Of a stretch of 64,000 nucleotides of DNA, positions 46,577 through 54,719 are shown piece by piece. A program made the translations under genes and the position numbers. The stretch is from a virus, in IMG/VR virus record IMGVR_UViG_3300013093_000023, positions 60,551 to 124,550 of that record; one strand, written 5' to 3'. The notes beneath the pieces were generated by a model. That model worked only from the letters and a program-made list of their open reading frames with translations. It was not told the origin of the DNA and searched no databases. Each line of letters opens with the position of its first letter. Position 1 is the first letter of the stretch.

Positions 46577-47783
46577 AACAATTTGTATGCTACCTTGGAT
46601 GAGTATTGAAACTAGTCCAATGGGCACAGTACGTCCGTGCTGTATGGCGCACGACGAAATAACCGATGCCAATGGCAAGAAATATGATCTAAATGAAACC
46701 ACGATTGAAGAAGCGTACCACAGTGAATATATGCAAGATTTGCGTCGTCAATTTAGGGCCGGGGTTAAGCCAAGCACCTGTAGCCGTTGTTGGGAAGAAG
46801 AAGCAGCCGGTCGCGATAGTAAGCGAATTCACAGTCAGGTTCGACTTAAAGAATTGTATAAACAGGTAGACTGGGCAAATGATGACCCTGATCAACTATG
46901 GTTTGTTGATCTGAAGTTGGGTAACATTTGTAATCTTAAATGTCGTATATGTGGATCGTGGTCTAGTAGTAAGTGGGCTGAAGAAGAAATGAATTACTTA
47001 GAGCCAGGGCGTAATAAAAAAGAACATATTGCCTACACCTGGTTAAAGCAAGGTGCCTGGCCGCGCAAGACAACAACCTTTTGGGATAATATGCGTGATA
47101 TAATTCCCAACATACGCTACTTTGAATTCACTGGTGGCGAGCCTTGGATGATTGAAGAACATAAAGACTTATTAAAGTTTGCTTGCCAAACGGGCCATGC
47201 AAAACACATAGACATTCATTACAATACCAATGCTACTCAATGGGACACAAACTTGTTTGATCTATGGGCAGAGTTTGGTCGTGTTGATGTTGCTTTTAGT
47301 ATTGACAACGTAGGCGATCGCTTTGAGTATGAACGTTATGGTGCTAAGTGGGATCGTGCTAACGAAATCGTTGATGTAGTTAATAATATGACCAATCACC
47401 CTAGCCACGGTAACATTACTACACAGCTATGTTTTACGATTAATATACAAAATGTCTATTACTTAGATGAATTACTAGCCTGGGCTGATACAAAAAACTT
47501 TGGTAGCATTTACTTTAATATGCTACATAGTCCAGATCATATGAGCATACAGCGTATGACTCCTCGAGCACAGGAACTTGTACTTGATAAATTAAAAACA
47601 ACATTTTGGTCTAGCCACGTTTACCAAGAAGAAATTGATAGTGTTATTAATTTTATCACTGCCGGTCCGGGTAGTGATGGGTCTGAGTTTTTACGTAAAA
47701 TGAAACAAACAGATCAATACCGCCAACAAGATTTTCGTGACACACATCGTGAAATAGCTATTGCTATGGGCTATGAAGATTAA
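46536..47783 (+). CDS. Radical SAM protein of the CxLPW 'twitch'-type subgroup
   Basis: A 415-residue protein. N-terminal auxiliary cysteines: TICMLPWMSIETSPMGTVRP followed by CCMAHDE, then CSRCWEEEAAG. The radical SAM motif is NICNLKCRICGSWSSSKW (Cys132, Cys136, Cys139), preceded by VDLKLG, and the SAM-binding motif is FEFTGGEPWMIEEH. The C-terminal region contains LAWADTKNFGSIYFNMLHSP, consistent with the late strands of the partial TIM barrel. Overlaps the short radical SAM gene upstream by 41 bases and the glycosyltransferase-like gene downstream by 11 bases, so it is embedded in the coupled operon. Confidence 0.92.
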   Translation: MSVIKPVELKQLPKTICMLPWMSIETSPMGTVRPCCMAHDEITDANGKKYDLNETTIEEAYHSEYMQDLRRQFRAGVKPSTCSRCWEEEAAGRDSKRIHSQVRLKELYKQVDWANDDPDQLWFVDLKLGNICNLKCRICGSWSSSKWAEEEMNYLEPGRNKKEHIAYTWLKQGAWPRKTTTFWDNMRDIIPNIRYFEFTGGEPWMIEEHKDLLKFACQTGHAKHIDIHYNTNATQWDTNLFDLWAEFGRVDVAFSIDNVGDRFEYERYGAKWDRANEIVDVVNNMTNHPSHGNITTQLCFTINIQNVYYLDELLAWADTKNFGSIYFNMLHSPDHMSIQRMTPRAQELVLDKLKTTFWSSHVYQEEIDSVINFITAGPGSDGSEFLRKMKQTDQYRQQDFRDTHREIAIAMGYED

Positions 47784-48723
47784 ACTCATACACCTAGACA
47801 ACGACTTTGGTCGCGTCATCTATCCAGCGTTTCGCGAATGCTTTGATCCCCATTTTGAACTAGAACAGTATTCTGCTGAGCGTGACTATGATAAAGCCAG
47901 CACGGTGTTTGTATTAAATACTGCCCAGGATATGTATCTTAATAGTTTAGTAAGTGCCGGGTATAAAGTTTTAGTAGAAAATTTACAAGAGAACAGTATA
48001 CCTTACGTAAATAGTTCTCCGTTGGTACGATATATGATCTGTGTTAATGATCGTAGATTGCCCGAATCCTATATTACAGTTCCGTGGTTCTTTTGGTATA
48101 GAGAAAGTCGTTTATTTAATTACCAACATCTTGTACGAGAATCAAAATTTGATCGTAAATTTTTGTTGATGATGAATTACCAAAGATCCTTTAGAGATTA
48201 CATACACGAAGCGTTCCAGGGCATTGCAGATCAAGGCCTGTATAGTTATGTCGACAGAGGAATCAGACTAGAAGGCGACATTGAACGCAGTACAAAACAT
48301 TGGGATAGGTACATTAATCCCGATTGGTATAATCGCACACAGTTTAGCATAGTAGTAGAAACAGCCGTTAGCCGCGGTCGTTTAGAAGTTTTTGTAACAG
48401 AAAAAACAATGAAGCCATTGGCACTACGGCACCCGTTTATAACTATTGCTTGCCCAACTACACTACATTTTATACGCGAAGGTGGATTTGAAACTTTTGG
48501 TAATTTATTTGATGAGCACTACGATCTGGTGTCTGATGATGAACGCAGAATAGAACTAGTTTGGCGACAGGTTGTTGCTTACGATCATCAAGACTACTCT
48601 CATTTAACCAAAGAAAAGGTTGAATATAACTATCAAAGATTTTATAATAGAGCATTAGTCGATAAACGATTTACACAGGATATAGTATACCCAATATTAG
48701 AATTTGCCAATGAAAAAGCCTGA
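47773..48723 (+). CDS. Glycosyltransferase-like protein of the TEKxxKPxxLR family
   Basis: A 316-residue protein from ATG 47773; an in-frame TTG at 47761 is less likely. The diagnostic C-terminal block is VTEKTMKPLALRHPFITIAC, then FIREGGFETFGNLFDEHYDL, an arrangement known from fucosyltransferase/exostosin-like (GT-B) enzymes and many phage glycosyltransferases, in which the E-K-x-x-K-P motif binds the nucleotide. The gene at 54696-55850 on the other strand carries the same block (LTEKIFKPIVLRMPF...GFKTFGDYWDESYD). Donor sugar and acceptor are unknown. Being sandwiched between two radical SAM genes argues that glycosyl transfer and radical chemistry belong to one pathway. Confidence 0.72.
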   Translation: MKIKLIHLDNDFGRVIYPAFRECFDPHFELEQYSAERDYDKASTVFVLNTAQDMYLNSLVSAGYKVLVENLQENSIPYVNSSPLVRYMICVNDRRLPESYITVPWFFWYRESRLFNYQHLVRESKFDRKFLLMMNYQRSFRDYIHEAFQGIADQGLYSYVDRGIRLEGDIERSTKHWDRYINPDWYNRTQFSIVVETAVSRGRLEVFVTEKTMKPLALRHPFITIACPTTLHFIREGGFETFGNLFDEHYDLVSDDERRIELVWRQVVAYDHQDYSHLTKEKVEYNYQRFYNRALVDKRFTQDIVYPILEFANEKA

Positions 48724-50002
48724 AACACTTTGCCTTGCGCCTTGGGTACACACGTATCTAAGTCCTCAAACTGAAAGACGTATGTGTTGTGCGTCACGTG
48801 AACCTGCGCAGAATTTTCAACAGTACATAGATACATCTTCTGGTACTGGTCGTTACATACCTATCGCCTTGGATGAACATTGGAACTCAGATCATATGAA
48901 ATCTGTACGTCGCCGTATGATGTCCGGAGAGACATTACCCGAGTGCGAAGTATGTAACGACCGGCTACTAAACACAGACGTTTACCGTAGTTATTTTGAT
49001 AGACTATTTGGACATAAGTACTTAGACGCAATGGCGAGTACAGACAGTACAGGCTATACCACAATGAAGCCTGTAAGTTGGGATTATAGATTTAGTAATC
49101 TCTGCAACTTCAAATGTAGGATGTGTGGAGATATGTTGTCCAGTGCTTGGGAAACTGAGCAACGGCAAAACAATATGATCGACTGGAAGGATCCAAATAC
49201 ACATTGGATGAAACCTGAAGTCAAAGAGCAAATTACGAAGTTTCAAGACACCCAGGTGGAGCAAGAGTTTGCTACTGCTGTTGAGGAGCACCGCGTTGAA
49301 GAGGTGTATTGGGTGGGGGGTGAGCCGCTGATGTACGAACAGCATTGGAAGTATATGCGGCGCATCATAGAACTTGGAGATGGAAAAAATGTTTACGCTA
49401 GGTATAACACAAATCTTAGTCGTGTCAATTATCGCGGTATCAATCTGTATAGGGATATTTTATCTGGGCTACGAGACTGGCAAATCTGCGCAAGCATCGA
49501 TGGCACGGGCAGAATTGGAGAGTATATTCGATCAGGTCTTGATTTTAATCACTGGCTTGAGAACTTCCGTGAAGGAATTACGTACAGCCGTAACCGGCGC
49601 CAAGTCCGTATGGACTTCACTCTTACTACACCAGGACTCTTTGAAGTACAAGCGATACAATCGCTCGCCAAAGAACTCGGCGTAGACATATTAGCCAAAG
49701 TAATTTTTAGTTTTAGCCCGGACATAGTAATGTCCCCCTTGGCACTACCCAAAGACGTATTACATCCTTGGATAGACGAATTATTAACTACATCAAGTGG
49801 GTCCATGAAGGACATACTTATCCAGCTAAAAACTAGACCCACATTTGCTGAACAATGGCCTGATACATATCGGCAAATGGCTCTAAAGGGCAAACTAAGA
49901 ACTTTAGAGATTGAAAAAATTCGAAATGACAAGTATACTATGCGTGACATCTTGGCAGAACGTCCAGACGCACTAGCTTGGTGGGATTCAATTGGCAATT
50001 AA
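48710..50002 (+). CDS. Radical SAM protein of the CxLPW 'twitch'-type subgroup
   Basis: A 430-residue protein beginning at ATG 48710 (MKKPETLCLAPWVHTYLSPQ). Auxiliary cysteines: LCLAPW, RRMCCASRE and LPECEVCNDRLL. The radical SAM motif NLCNFKCRMCGDMLSSAW has Cys132, Cys136 and Cys139, preceded by WDYRFS; the SAM-binding motif is VYWVGGEPLMYEQH. A CASIDGTGRIGEYIRSGLDF segment follows the barrel middle. Closest relative in the window is the 44262 protein. It is the last of six radical SAM genes in the rightward operon and overlaps the unknown gene that follows by 11 bases. Confidence 0.92.
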   Translation: MKKPETLCLAPWVHTYLSPQTERRMCCASREPAQNFQQYIDTSSGTGRYIPIALDEHWNSDHMKSVRRRMMSGETLPECEVCNDRLLNTDVYRSYFDRLFGHKYLDAMASTDSTGYTTMKPVSWDYRFSNLCNFKCRMCGDMLSSAWETEQRQNNMIDWKDPNTHWMKPEVKEQITKFQDTQVEQEFATAVEEHRVEEVYWVGGEPLMYEQHWKYMRRIIELGDGKNVYARYNTNLSRVNYRGINLYRDILSGLRDWQICASIDGTGRIGEYIRSGLDFNHWLENFREGITYSRNRRQVRMDFTLTTPGLFEVQAIQSLAKELGVDILAKVIFSFSPDIVMSPLALPKDVLHPWIDELLTTSSGSMKDILIQLKTRPTFAEQWPDTYRQMALKGKLRTLEIEKIRNDKYTMRDILAERPDALAWWDSIGN

Positions 50003-51071
50003 AGTAATATTACGTAACCCTTTACTTAGAAATGATTTTGTTGATTACACAATCATTTCTAACGACACTCTGCTGGCACAAGATTGGCAACAGGCCTTAA
50101 AAGGCATATTACAGTCGGGTAACCTATTAGAGAAAAACTTTTGTTTTATGGGTTTTCCCAAGACAGCACGTACTATAGAATATCTATGTGCCCAATTAAA
50201 TCAAAATATCAGTGTCATTAATCGATTTTTTGACAACGAATATTTTATATGGGAAATATTTACTCCCGACAATGTAGTGGGCTTTGACTACGCTGAAAAT
50301 GGCATTAACCACGACATGATGAATCGGCTACATAATCACTTTGAGAGACTACAAGGTACTGTCGGTGGACTAAGTGTTTATTATCGAAACGCCGATTATG
50401 AAACAAAGTATGCTATACGTCAACTAAACAATTTATGTCATGAGCTAGAAACACTTATCTTAAGTAGACGTAAACTAGCAACAGATCCTTATTGGGTACG
50501 TCCTAGCCAGATTACTACATTCCTACAAGCACAACGCTACGACTTAAAGCCCGAGCATAGACAAGGCTTTGTTGCCAATGGATATGATCGTGTGTTTGGC
50601 GGAGTATATATGCACTGGACACAGATAGGCAAGACACTATTTGAAGTTTATCGTGATGAGAATGCACCTGAGCTTACAGCAACAGTATGCGAAGCAATTA
50701 CAGAATTACAATACTACTCGGGCGAGTTTGACATAGAATGGGGTAACAATGTTACCTTAGGTGGTGGACATTTCTGGCACGACAAAGAGCAAGCGGCGTT
50801 TAAGGAATGGTTAATAGACAACAACCGAGACCCTGCTGACCCTAATTTAAGTTTAGGGTATTTGCCATTAGGACAAGTAGATCTACTAGCCAGCTTTGGT
50901 ACTACAAATTACAAACAAATTTGGGACGTACTAGCCAGTCACTTAGACGTACACAGTATTGAAATAGACGGAGTACGCAGGACATATGACTATTGTTGGA
51001 CTGATCCTGATTACAAACAAATGCAGATAGATATGATGAAGCCAGGATATGATTACAGTAGCCGGGGGTGA
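49992..51071 (+). CDS. Hypothetical protein of the radical SAM operon
   Basis: A 359-residue protein that appears to begin at TTG 49992, overlapping the previous stop by 11 bases; the next in-frame Met is about 50 residues on. I do not recognise the family. Visible features: a helical middle with YYRNADYETKYAIRQLNNLC and ETLILSRRKLATDPYWVRPS, then GYDRVFGGVYMHWTQIGKTL, a GNNVTLGGGHFWHDKEQAAF region with His and Asp residues that could bind a metal, and a C-terminal DYCWTDPDYKQMQIDMMKPG. It may act with the radical SAM enzymes, since coupling places it directly after them. It overlaps the next gene by 23 bases. Confidence 0.65.
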   Translation: MAIKVILRNPLLRNDFVDYTIISNDTLLAQDWQQALKGILQSGNLLEKNFCFMGFPKTARTIEYLCAQLNQNISVINRFFDNEYFIWEIFTPDNVVGFDYAENGINHDMMNRLHNHFERLQGTVGGLSVYYRNADYETKYAIRQLNNLCHELETLILSRRKLATDPYWVRPSQITTFLQAQRYDLKPEHRQGFVANGYDRVFGGVYMHWTQIGKTLFEVYRDENAPELTATVCEAITELQYYSGEFDIEWGNNVTLGGGHFWHDKEQAAFKEWLIDNNRDPADPNLSLGYLPLGQVDLLASFGTTNYKQIWDVLASHLDVHSIEIDGVRRTYDYCWTDPDYKQMQIDMMKPGYDYSSRG

Positions 51072-51603
51072 TAGTTTTGTATTTGGTAGCGAACTAGCAG
51101 ACTGCCCAGATGGCCGTCCCGGTAGTCATAGCCGAAATACTTTTACAGCATTACTAGGTGGTAATAAGTATTTTTGTGCCGCTTACCCAGGATACTCAAA
51201 TCATGATATTGTTGTTAGACTAAAAACTACACTAGAAAAAGTTCCAGGGCAACCATTTATTATTGTGTGTTGGACCTGGCCTAGTAGAGATACCGTTTAT
51301 ACCAGCCCTAGAGTTATTAGAGAATTTCAACACTATTGTGAATATCATAATTTTCCTTATATGTTTACCTGTGCTGATAATTGTCTAATTCCATTATTGG
51401 ATAGCATTAATGATAATTGGTTTTTATTTCCGGCTGGTACACTAGCACACGAAACAACAAGTCCGAGAGGATTTTACCAGTGGGCTGTTGAGAATAAGTA
51501 TACAGTAGGTCCAGACAATCACCCCTTAGAACAAGCACACATAGACGCCGCAAATTTAATGCAGGAGAAATTCAATGAATTGGTTAAAAAACATATACAA
51601 TAG
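51049..51603 (+). CDS. SGNH/GDSL hydrolase-like protein
   Basis: A 184-residue protein with an N-terminal block I catalytic serine motif AGGDSFVFGSEL (Ser9 after GD), a block II-like Gly in YPGYSNHDI, and a C-terminal GPDNHPLEQAHIDAA, where Asp and His of the D-x-x-H type would complete the triad (here D-N-H-P-L). Family members hydrolyse or transfer acyl groups on lipids and carbohydrates. With glycosyltransferase-like and carbamoyltransferase genes nearby, de-acylation or acylation of a glycan is likely, but not shown. A second SGNH-like gene follows at 51673. Confidence 0.7.
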   Translation: MITVAGGDSFVFGSELADCPDGRPGSHSRNTFTALLGGNKYFCAAYPGYSNHDIVVRLKTTLEKVPGQPFIIVCWTWPSRDTVYTSPRVIREFQHYCEYHNFPYMFTCADNCLIPLLDSINDNWFLFPAGTLAHETTSPRGFYQWAVENKYTVGPDNHPLEQAHIDAANLMQEKFNELVKKHIQ

Positions 51604-51676
51604 AATTAAGCTAGAAATCAAATATCGTAAAAAATTAAAAGAGCTACGTAAACGCGACCCATTTATCTATAAATGA
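51575..51676 (+). CDS. Small basic peptide (33 residues)
   Basis: MNWLKNIYNRIKLEIKYRKK begins this 33-residue reading frame, which ends KRDPFIYK. It has one of the best ribosome-binding sites in the operon (CAGGAGAAA, 8 bases before the ATG), overlaps the end of the SGNH-like gene, and its stop overlaps the next ATG in ATGA. It is amphipathic and rich in Lys/Arg. I recall peptides ending in a KRDPFIY-type sequence from marine T4-like phages, which supports it being real; its function is unknown. Too short for ordinary gene calling. Confidence 0.7.
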   Translation: MNWLKNIYNRIKLEIKYRKKLKELRKRDPFIYK

Positions 51677-52317
51677 AAGTACTAACAGTAGGTTGTAGCT
51701 TTACCGCCGGAGAGGAATTACCAGATCCTGCTACACAGGCCTGGCCTGCTTTGTTGGCTGTCACTAACAATTGGTCCGTTACTAATTTGGGCAAAGGCGG
51801 AGGTAGTAACGACCGTAATATTCGAATTGTTTTTGAAGAGGTTAATCGGTACGATTTAATTGTAGTAGCCTGGACACAACCTGACAGGTTTGAAGTTCCT
51901 TACGATAATGACCTATTAGACATTAATGTTAATACAGCACGTAAAAGAAATATTAAATGGGTAGACGAGTATTACAGTTTACACTACGATAGACTTTATA
52001 GTTATAAAAAATGGTTTAGACAAATCATTATGCTACAAAGTTACCTTAAACAATTAGAAAAACCTTACATATTTTGTAGTACGTTTGGTATGTGGAGTGA
52101 CCTAAGACAAGAGCTGTATGATGAATACTCAGCTAAACTAGTTGACTTAATTATGCAGGTAGATCCACGATATTATGTAGAGTGGCCTAGGTGGGGAATG
52201 ATAGACTGGCAAGGTGATTGCCCTAAAGGTCCCGGAGGACATCCATTGGAATTAGGACACAAAAGAATAGCAGAAAAGATCAATGAACATATTAGGAATC
52301 TCGGCTGGCTTTCATGA
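51673..52317 (+). CDS. SGNH hydrolase-like protein
   Basis: A 214-residue protein with block I VGCSFTAGEEL (Ser9), a block III-like GKGGGSNDRNIRI with Asn, and a C-terminal GPGGHPLELGHKRIA holding the His-Pro-Leu triad region. The shared GHPLE/NHPLE ending shows it is related to the SGNH-like protein at 51049. The middle is aromatic and helical (YYSLHYDRLYSYKKWFRQII). Start overlaps the 33-residue peptide stop by ATGA; the end overlaps the carbamoyltransferase by 35 bases. Substrate unknown; deacylation or acyl transfer on a sugar is the family expectation. Confidence 0.72.
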   Translation: MKVLTVGCSFTAGEELPDPATQAWPALLAVTNNWSVTNLGKGGGSNDRNIRIVFEEVNRYDLIVVAWTQPDRFEVPYDNDLLDINVNTARKRNIKWVDEYYSLHYDRLYSYKKWFRQIIMLQSYLKQLEKPYIFCSTFGMWSDLRQELYDEYSAKLVDLIMQVDPRYYVEWPRWGMIDWQGDCPKGPGGHPLELGHKRIAEKINEHIRNLGWLS

Positions 52318-53758
52318 TGCCGCCGCCGCAGTAATCAACAACGGTGAGATAGTATATGCTGGACACGCAGAGCGTTACAGCAAGATTAAGAATGACCCCA
52401 ATTTACACGAAGATATGCTTTGGGAGTTTAGTCGCGGTAGACATATTGATCATATTGCTTATTATGAAACTCCTTGGAAGAAACAGTTACGTCAACTGTA
52501 TAGTGGGCAAGGCATTGAGTGGAATAAACTAACAACTCGTCAGGTACTCAAGCAACAGCTGGGCGGCTTTTTTGATAATGTTCCTGTTACAACACACAAT
52601 CATCATCTAAGTCACGCGGCAGCTGGATTTCAAACTAGCCCATTTGATCGGGCCACAGTAGTAGTTATTGATGCTATTGGGGAGTGGGACACGATTAGTA
52701 TATGGGGTGCTCACTATGTCAATGGGCAGGCCAAGTATCACAGACTATGGCGTCAACGATATCCACATAGCATAGGTTTGTTCTATACAGCAATGACACA
52801 AGAAATTGGTCTAAAGCCAATGGAAGATGAGTATATTACTATGGGTATGGCTGCCTACGGAAGTAAACACGCCAGTGTACTAATGAAAATGCAGTTGATT
52901 GATGACGAGTGGAACTGTACATTTAAAGAAAACCTACACGCTGGCCTTAACTGGGATTATGCCCAACATTACGATATTATGGATATTGCCAGTTCTGCTC
53001 AGGCTTTTTGTGAAAATTTGATATATAATGTTATGCGCCGCGCAAAAGACTTTGGGTGGAGCCGTAATTTGGTTTACATGGGAGGGGTAGCCCTAAACTG
53101 CCTCGCTAATAGAAATCTCGGTGATTACTTTGAAAAAATATGGATTATGCCTAACCCCGGTGATGCTGGTAGTAGCCTTGGCGCGGCCGCTTTGGTATAC
53201 GGAGGCCGAATACAGTTTGACAATGCATATCTCGGATACTGTATTCCCGGTCCATATCCAGTTAACGCCGCGCTCGATGGACTCATACGAGACAAGATCG
53301 TGGGGGTGGCCTCCGGAAGAGCAGAATTTGGACCAAGAGCCCTCGGAAACAGAAGTTTACTCGCCGACCCGCGTGGACCGGATATAAAAGATCGCGTAAA
53401 TGCAATCAAACGTCGTCAAGAATTTAGACCGTTTGCGCCAGTTATTTTGGAAGAGCACGTTAACGATTATTTCAATTTGCCTCGTGGGTTTATCGACAGC
53501 AGTTATATGCAAGTGGTGGGGCATTGTCGTTATCCTGATTTATTTCCTGCTATTGTTCACCATGATGGTACTAGCCGTATACAAACAGTACCAGCTAATA
53601 GTTCAGGAATTAGAGAACTCTTAGAAAAATGGTACGTAGTAACAGGCTGTCCTATGTTACTAAACACAAGTCTCAACATTAAAGGCGAACCCATGGTCAA
53701 TGACCGTGAGGATGCAGATCGCTTTGAAAAACTCTATAACGTAAAGGTATATTCATGA
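52283..53758 (+). CDS. Carbamoyltransferase (NodU/TobZ/CmcH family)
   Basis: A 491-residue enzyme. The N-terminal Kae1-like part starts MNILGISAGFHDAAAAVINN and contains the metal/phosphate-binding HHLSHAAAGF (His107-His111), VVVIDAIGEWDTISIW and MGMAAYGSK. Around residue 260 is VYMGGVALNCLANR. The C-terminal YrdC-like part has ASGRAEFGPRALGNRSLLAD (about residues 343-362), RRQEFRPFAPVIL and TSLNIKGEP, all hallmarks of the O-carbamoyltransferases. They form carbamoyl-adenylate from carbamoyl phosphate and ATP and transfer it to a sugar or antibiotic hydroxyl. Acceptor unknown. The final Met overlaps the APS-kinase-like gene in ATGA. Confidence 0.95.
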   Translation: MNILGISAGFHDAAAAVINNGEIVYAGHAERYSKIKNDPNLHEDMLWEFSRGRHIDHIAYYETPWKKQLRQLYSGQGIEWNKLTTRQVLKQQLGGFFDNVPVTTHNHHLSHAAAGFQTSPFDRATVVVIDAIGEWDTISIWGAHYVNGQAKYHRLWRQRYPHSIGLFYTAMTQEIGLKPMEDEYITMGMAAYGSKHASVLMKMQLIDDEWNCTFKENLHAGLNWDYAQHYDIMDIASSAQAFCENLIYNVMRRAKDFGWSRNLVYMGGVALNCLANRNLGDYFEKIWIMPNPGDAGSSLGAAALVYGGRIQFDNAYLGYCIPGPYPVNAALDGLIRDKIVGVASGRAEFGPRALGNRSLLADPRGPDIKDRVNAIKRRQEFRPFAPVILEEHVNDYFNLPRGFIDSSYMQVVGHCRYPDLFPAIVHHDGTSRIQTVPANSSGIRELLEKWYVVTGCPMLLNTSLNIKGEPMVNDREDADRFEKLYNVKVYS

Positions 53759-54546
53759 CACAACGTATTTTAATTATGGGCCTTCCTGGCTCTGGCAAAA
53801 CAACACTAGCAACAGAACTAAAAAAGCTATTAGAAGAATGTGGCAAAACCGTAACATGGTTTAATGCTGATGAAGTACGCAAACAATTTGATGATTGGGA
53901 TTTTAGCGAAGCAGGTCGTATTCGTCAAAGTAAGCGTATGTACGATTTGTCTGCTACTTGTAATACCGACTATGCATTATGCGACTTTGTTGCACCTTTA
54001 GTTGAAATGCGTAATAATTTCAAAGCAGACTGGACAGTCTGGATGGACACTATCCGGGAAGGTCGATATGCTGACACAAACCGAATGTTTGTTGAGCCAG
54101 AAATTTATGATTTCCGTATTAATGAACAGAATGCCACTAAGTGGGCAGACTTTGTTGCCGACCATATTGTTGATAATCGTAGACGTCCTGTGTTTGATTG
54201 GCGTAAAGAAACTGTACAGATGTTAGGTCGTTGGCAACCTTGGCACGATGGACATCGTTGGTTGTTTGAACGCCTGTTGGCACGTACAGGACAAGTTATT
54301 ATACAGATACGCGATGTACAGGGTTGGCAAGGTAGCAATCCTTTTGAAGTCGAAAAGGTCAAGAGCTTTATCAAGCGTGACCTAGATCCACTATATCAAG
54401 GACAATACGAAATACAGGTAGTACCTAACATTGTACATATTGGATGGGGTCGCGGTGTAGGATATACACACGCAGAAGAAGTACCAGATGAGGAAACAGG
54501 TTCTATTAGTGCCACTAACATTCGCAAGGAACTTGGCTTAAAATGA
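53755..54546 (+). CDS. APS kinase-like domain fused to a nucleotidyltransferase domain
   Basis: A 263-residue bifunctional protein. The N-terminal half is a P-loop kinase of the CysC type: GLPGSGKTT (residues 9-17), WFNADEVRKQFDDWDFSEAG and RIRQSKRM as in adenylylsulphate kinases. The C-terminal half has the HxGH nucleotidyltransferase motif QPWHDGHRWLFE (His164, His167), GWQGSNPFE, and the closing SISATNIRKEL (a variant of I-S-S-T-x-I-R) near residue 252, as in cytidylyl/ADP-heptose-synthase-type transferases. It could phosphorylate and then nucleotidyl-activate a small group. Kinase substrate (APS or another alcohol) is not determined. Joined by ATGA to genes on both sides. Confidence 0.88.
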   Translation: MTQRILIMGLPGSGKTTLATELKKLLEECGKTVTWFNADEVRKQFDDWDFSEAGRIRQSKRMYDLSATCNTDYALCDFVAPLVEMRNNFKADWTVWMDTIREGRYADTNRMFVEPEIYDFRINEQNATKWADFVADHIVDNRRRPVFDWRKETVQMLGRWQPWHDGHRWLFERLLARTGQVIIQIRDVQGWQGSNPFEVEKVKSFIKRDLDPLYQGQYEIQVVPNIVHIGWGRGVGYTHAEEVPDEETGSISATNIRKELGLK

Positions 54547-54719
54547 GAACGTTGTGGAAAACGTTGACCTGGCGCTTAGTTGGGTCAACTAGCACGTTCT
54601 TAATTAGTTACTTAATCACAGGTGCTATCGTAGTATCTGGTAGTATAGCCATATTACAAATGATCGTAAATACTATATTGTACTACATACACGAACTAGC
54701 ATGGAATCGCCTGCCCTAG
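54543..54719 (+). CDS. Small membrane protein of the DUF2061 type
   Basis: A 58-residue protein missed by ordinary length limits. MRTLWKTLTWRLVGSTSTFL opens it, with two hydrophobic segments (residues about 19-40 and 41-52), and it ends YYIHELAWNRLP. The K-T-x-T-W-R and Y-x-H-E-x-x-W-x-R pattern is that of DUF2061, small membrane proteins I know mostly beside cysC/cysteine-sulphate genes, so its location right after an APS-kinase-like gene (ATGA overlap) is telling. Function unknown. Its 3' end overlaps the convergent gene at 54696 by 24 bases. Confidence 0.82.
   Translation: MRTLWKTLTWRLVGSTSTFLISYLITGAIVVSGSIAILQMIVNTILYYIHELAWNRLP

Noticed and set aside
41544-50002. Viperin-like antiviral or QueE-like radical SAM assignments
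   Set aside because: Lengths, N-terminal Cys domains and motif contexts differ from viperin (CNYKCGFC-type) and from QueE (Cx14Cx2C); no queuosine genes accompany them.
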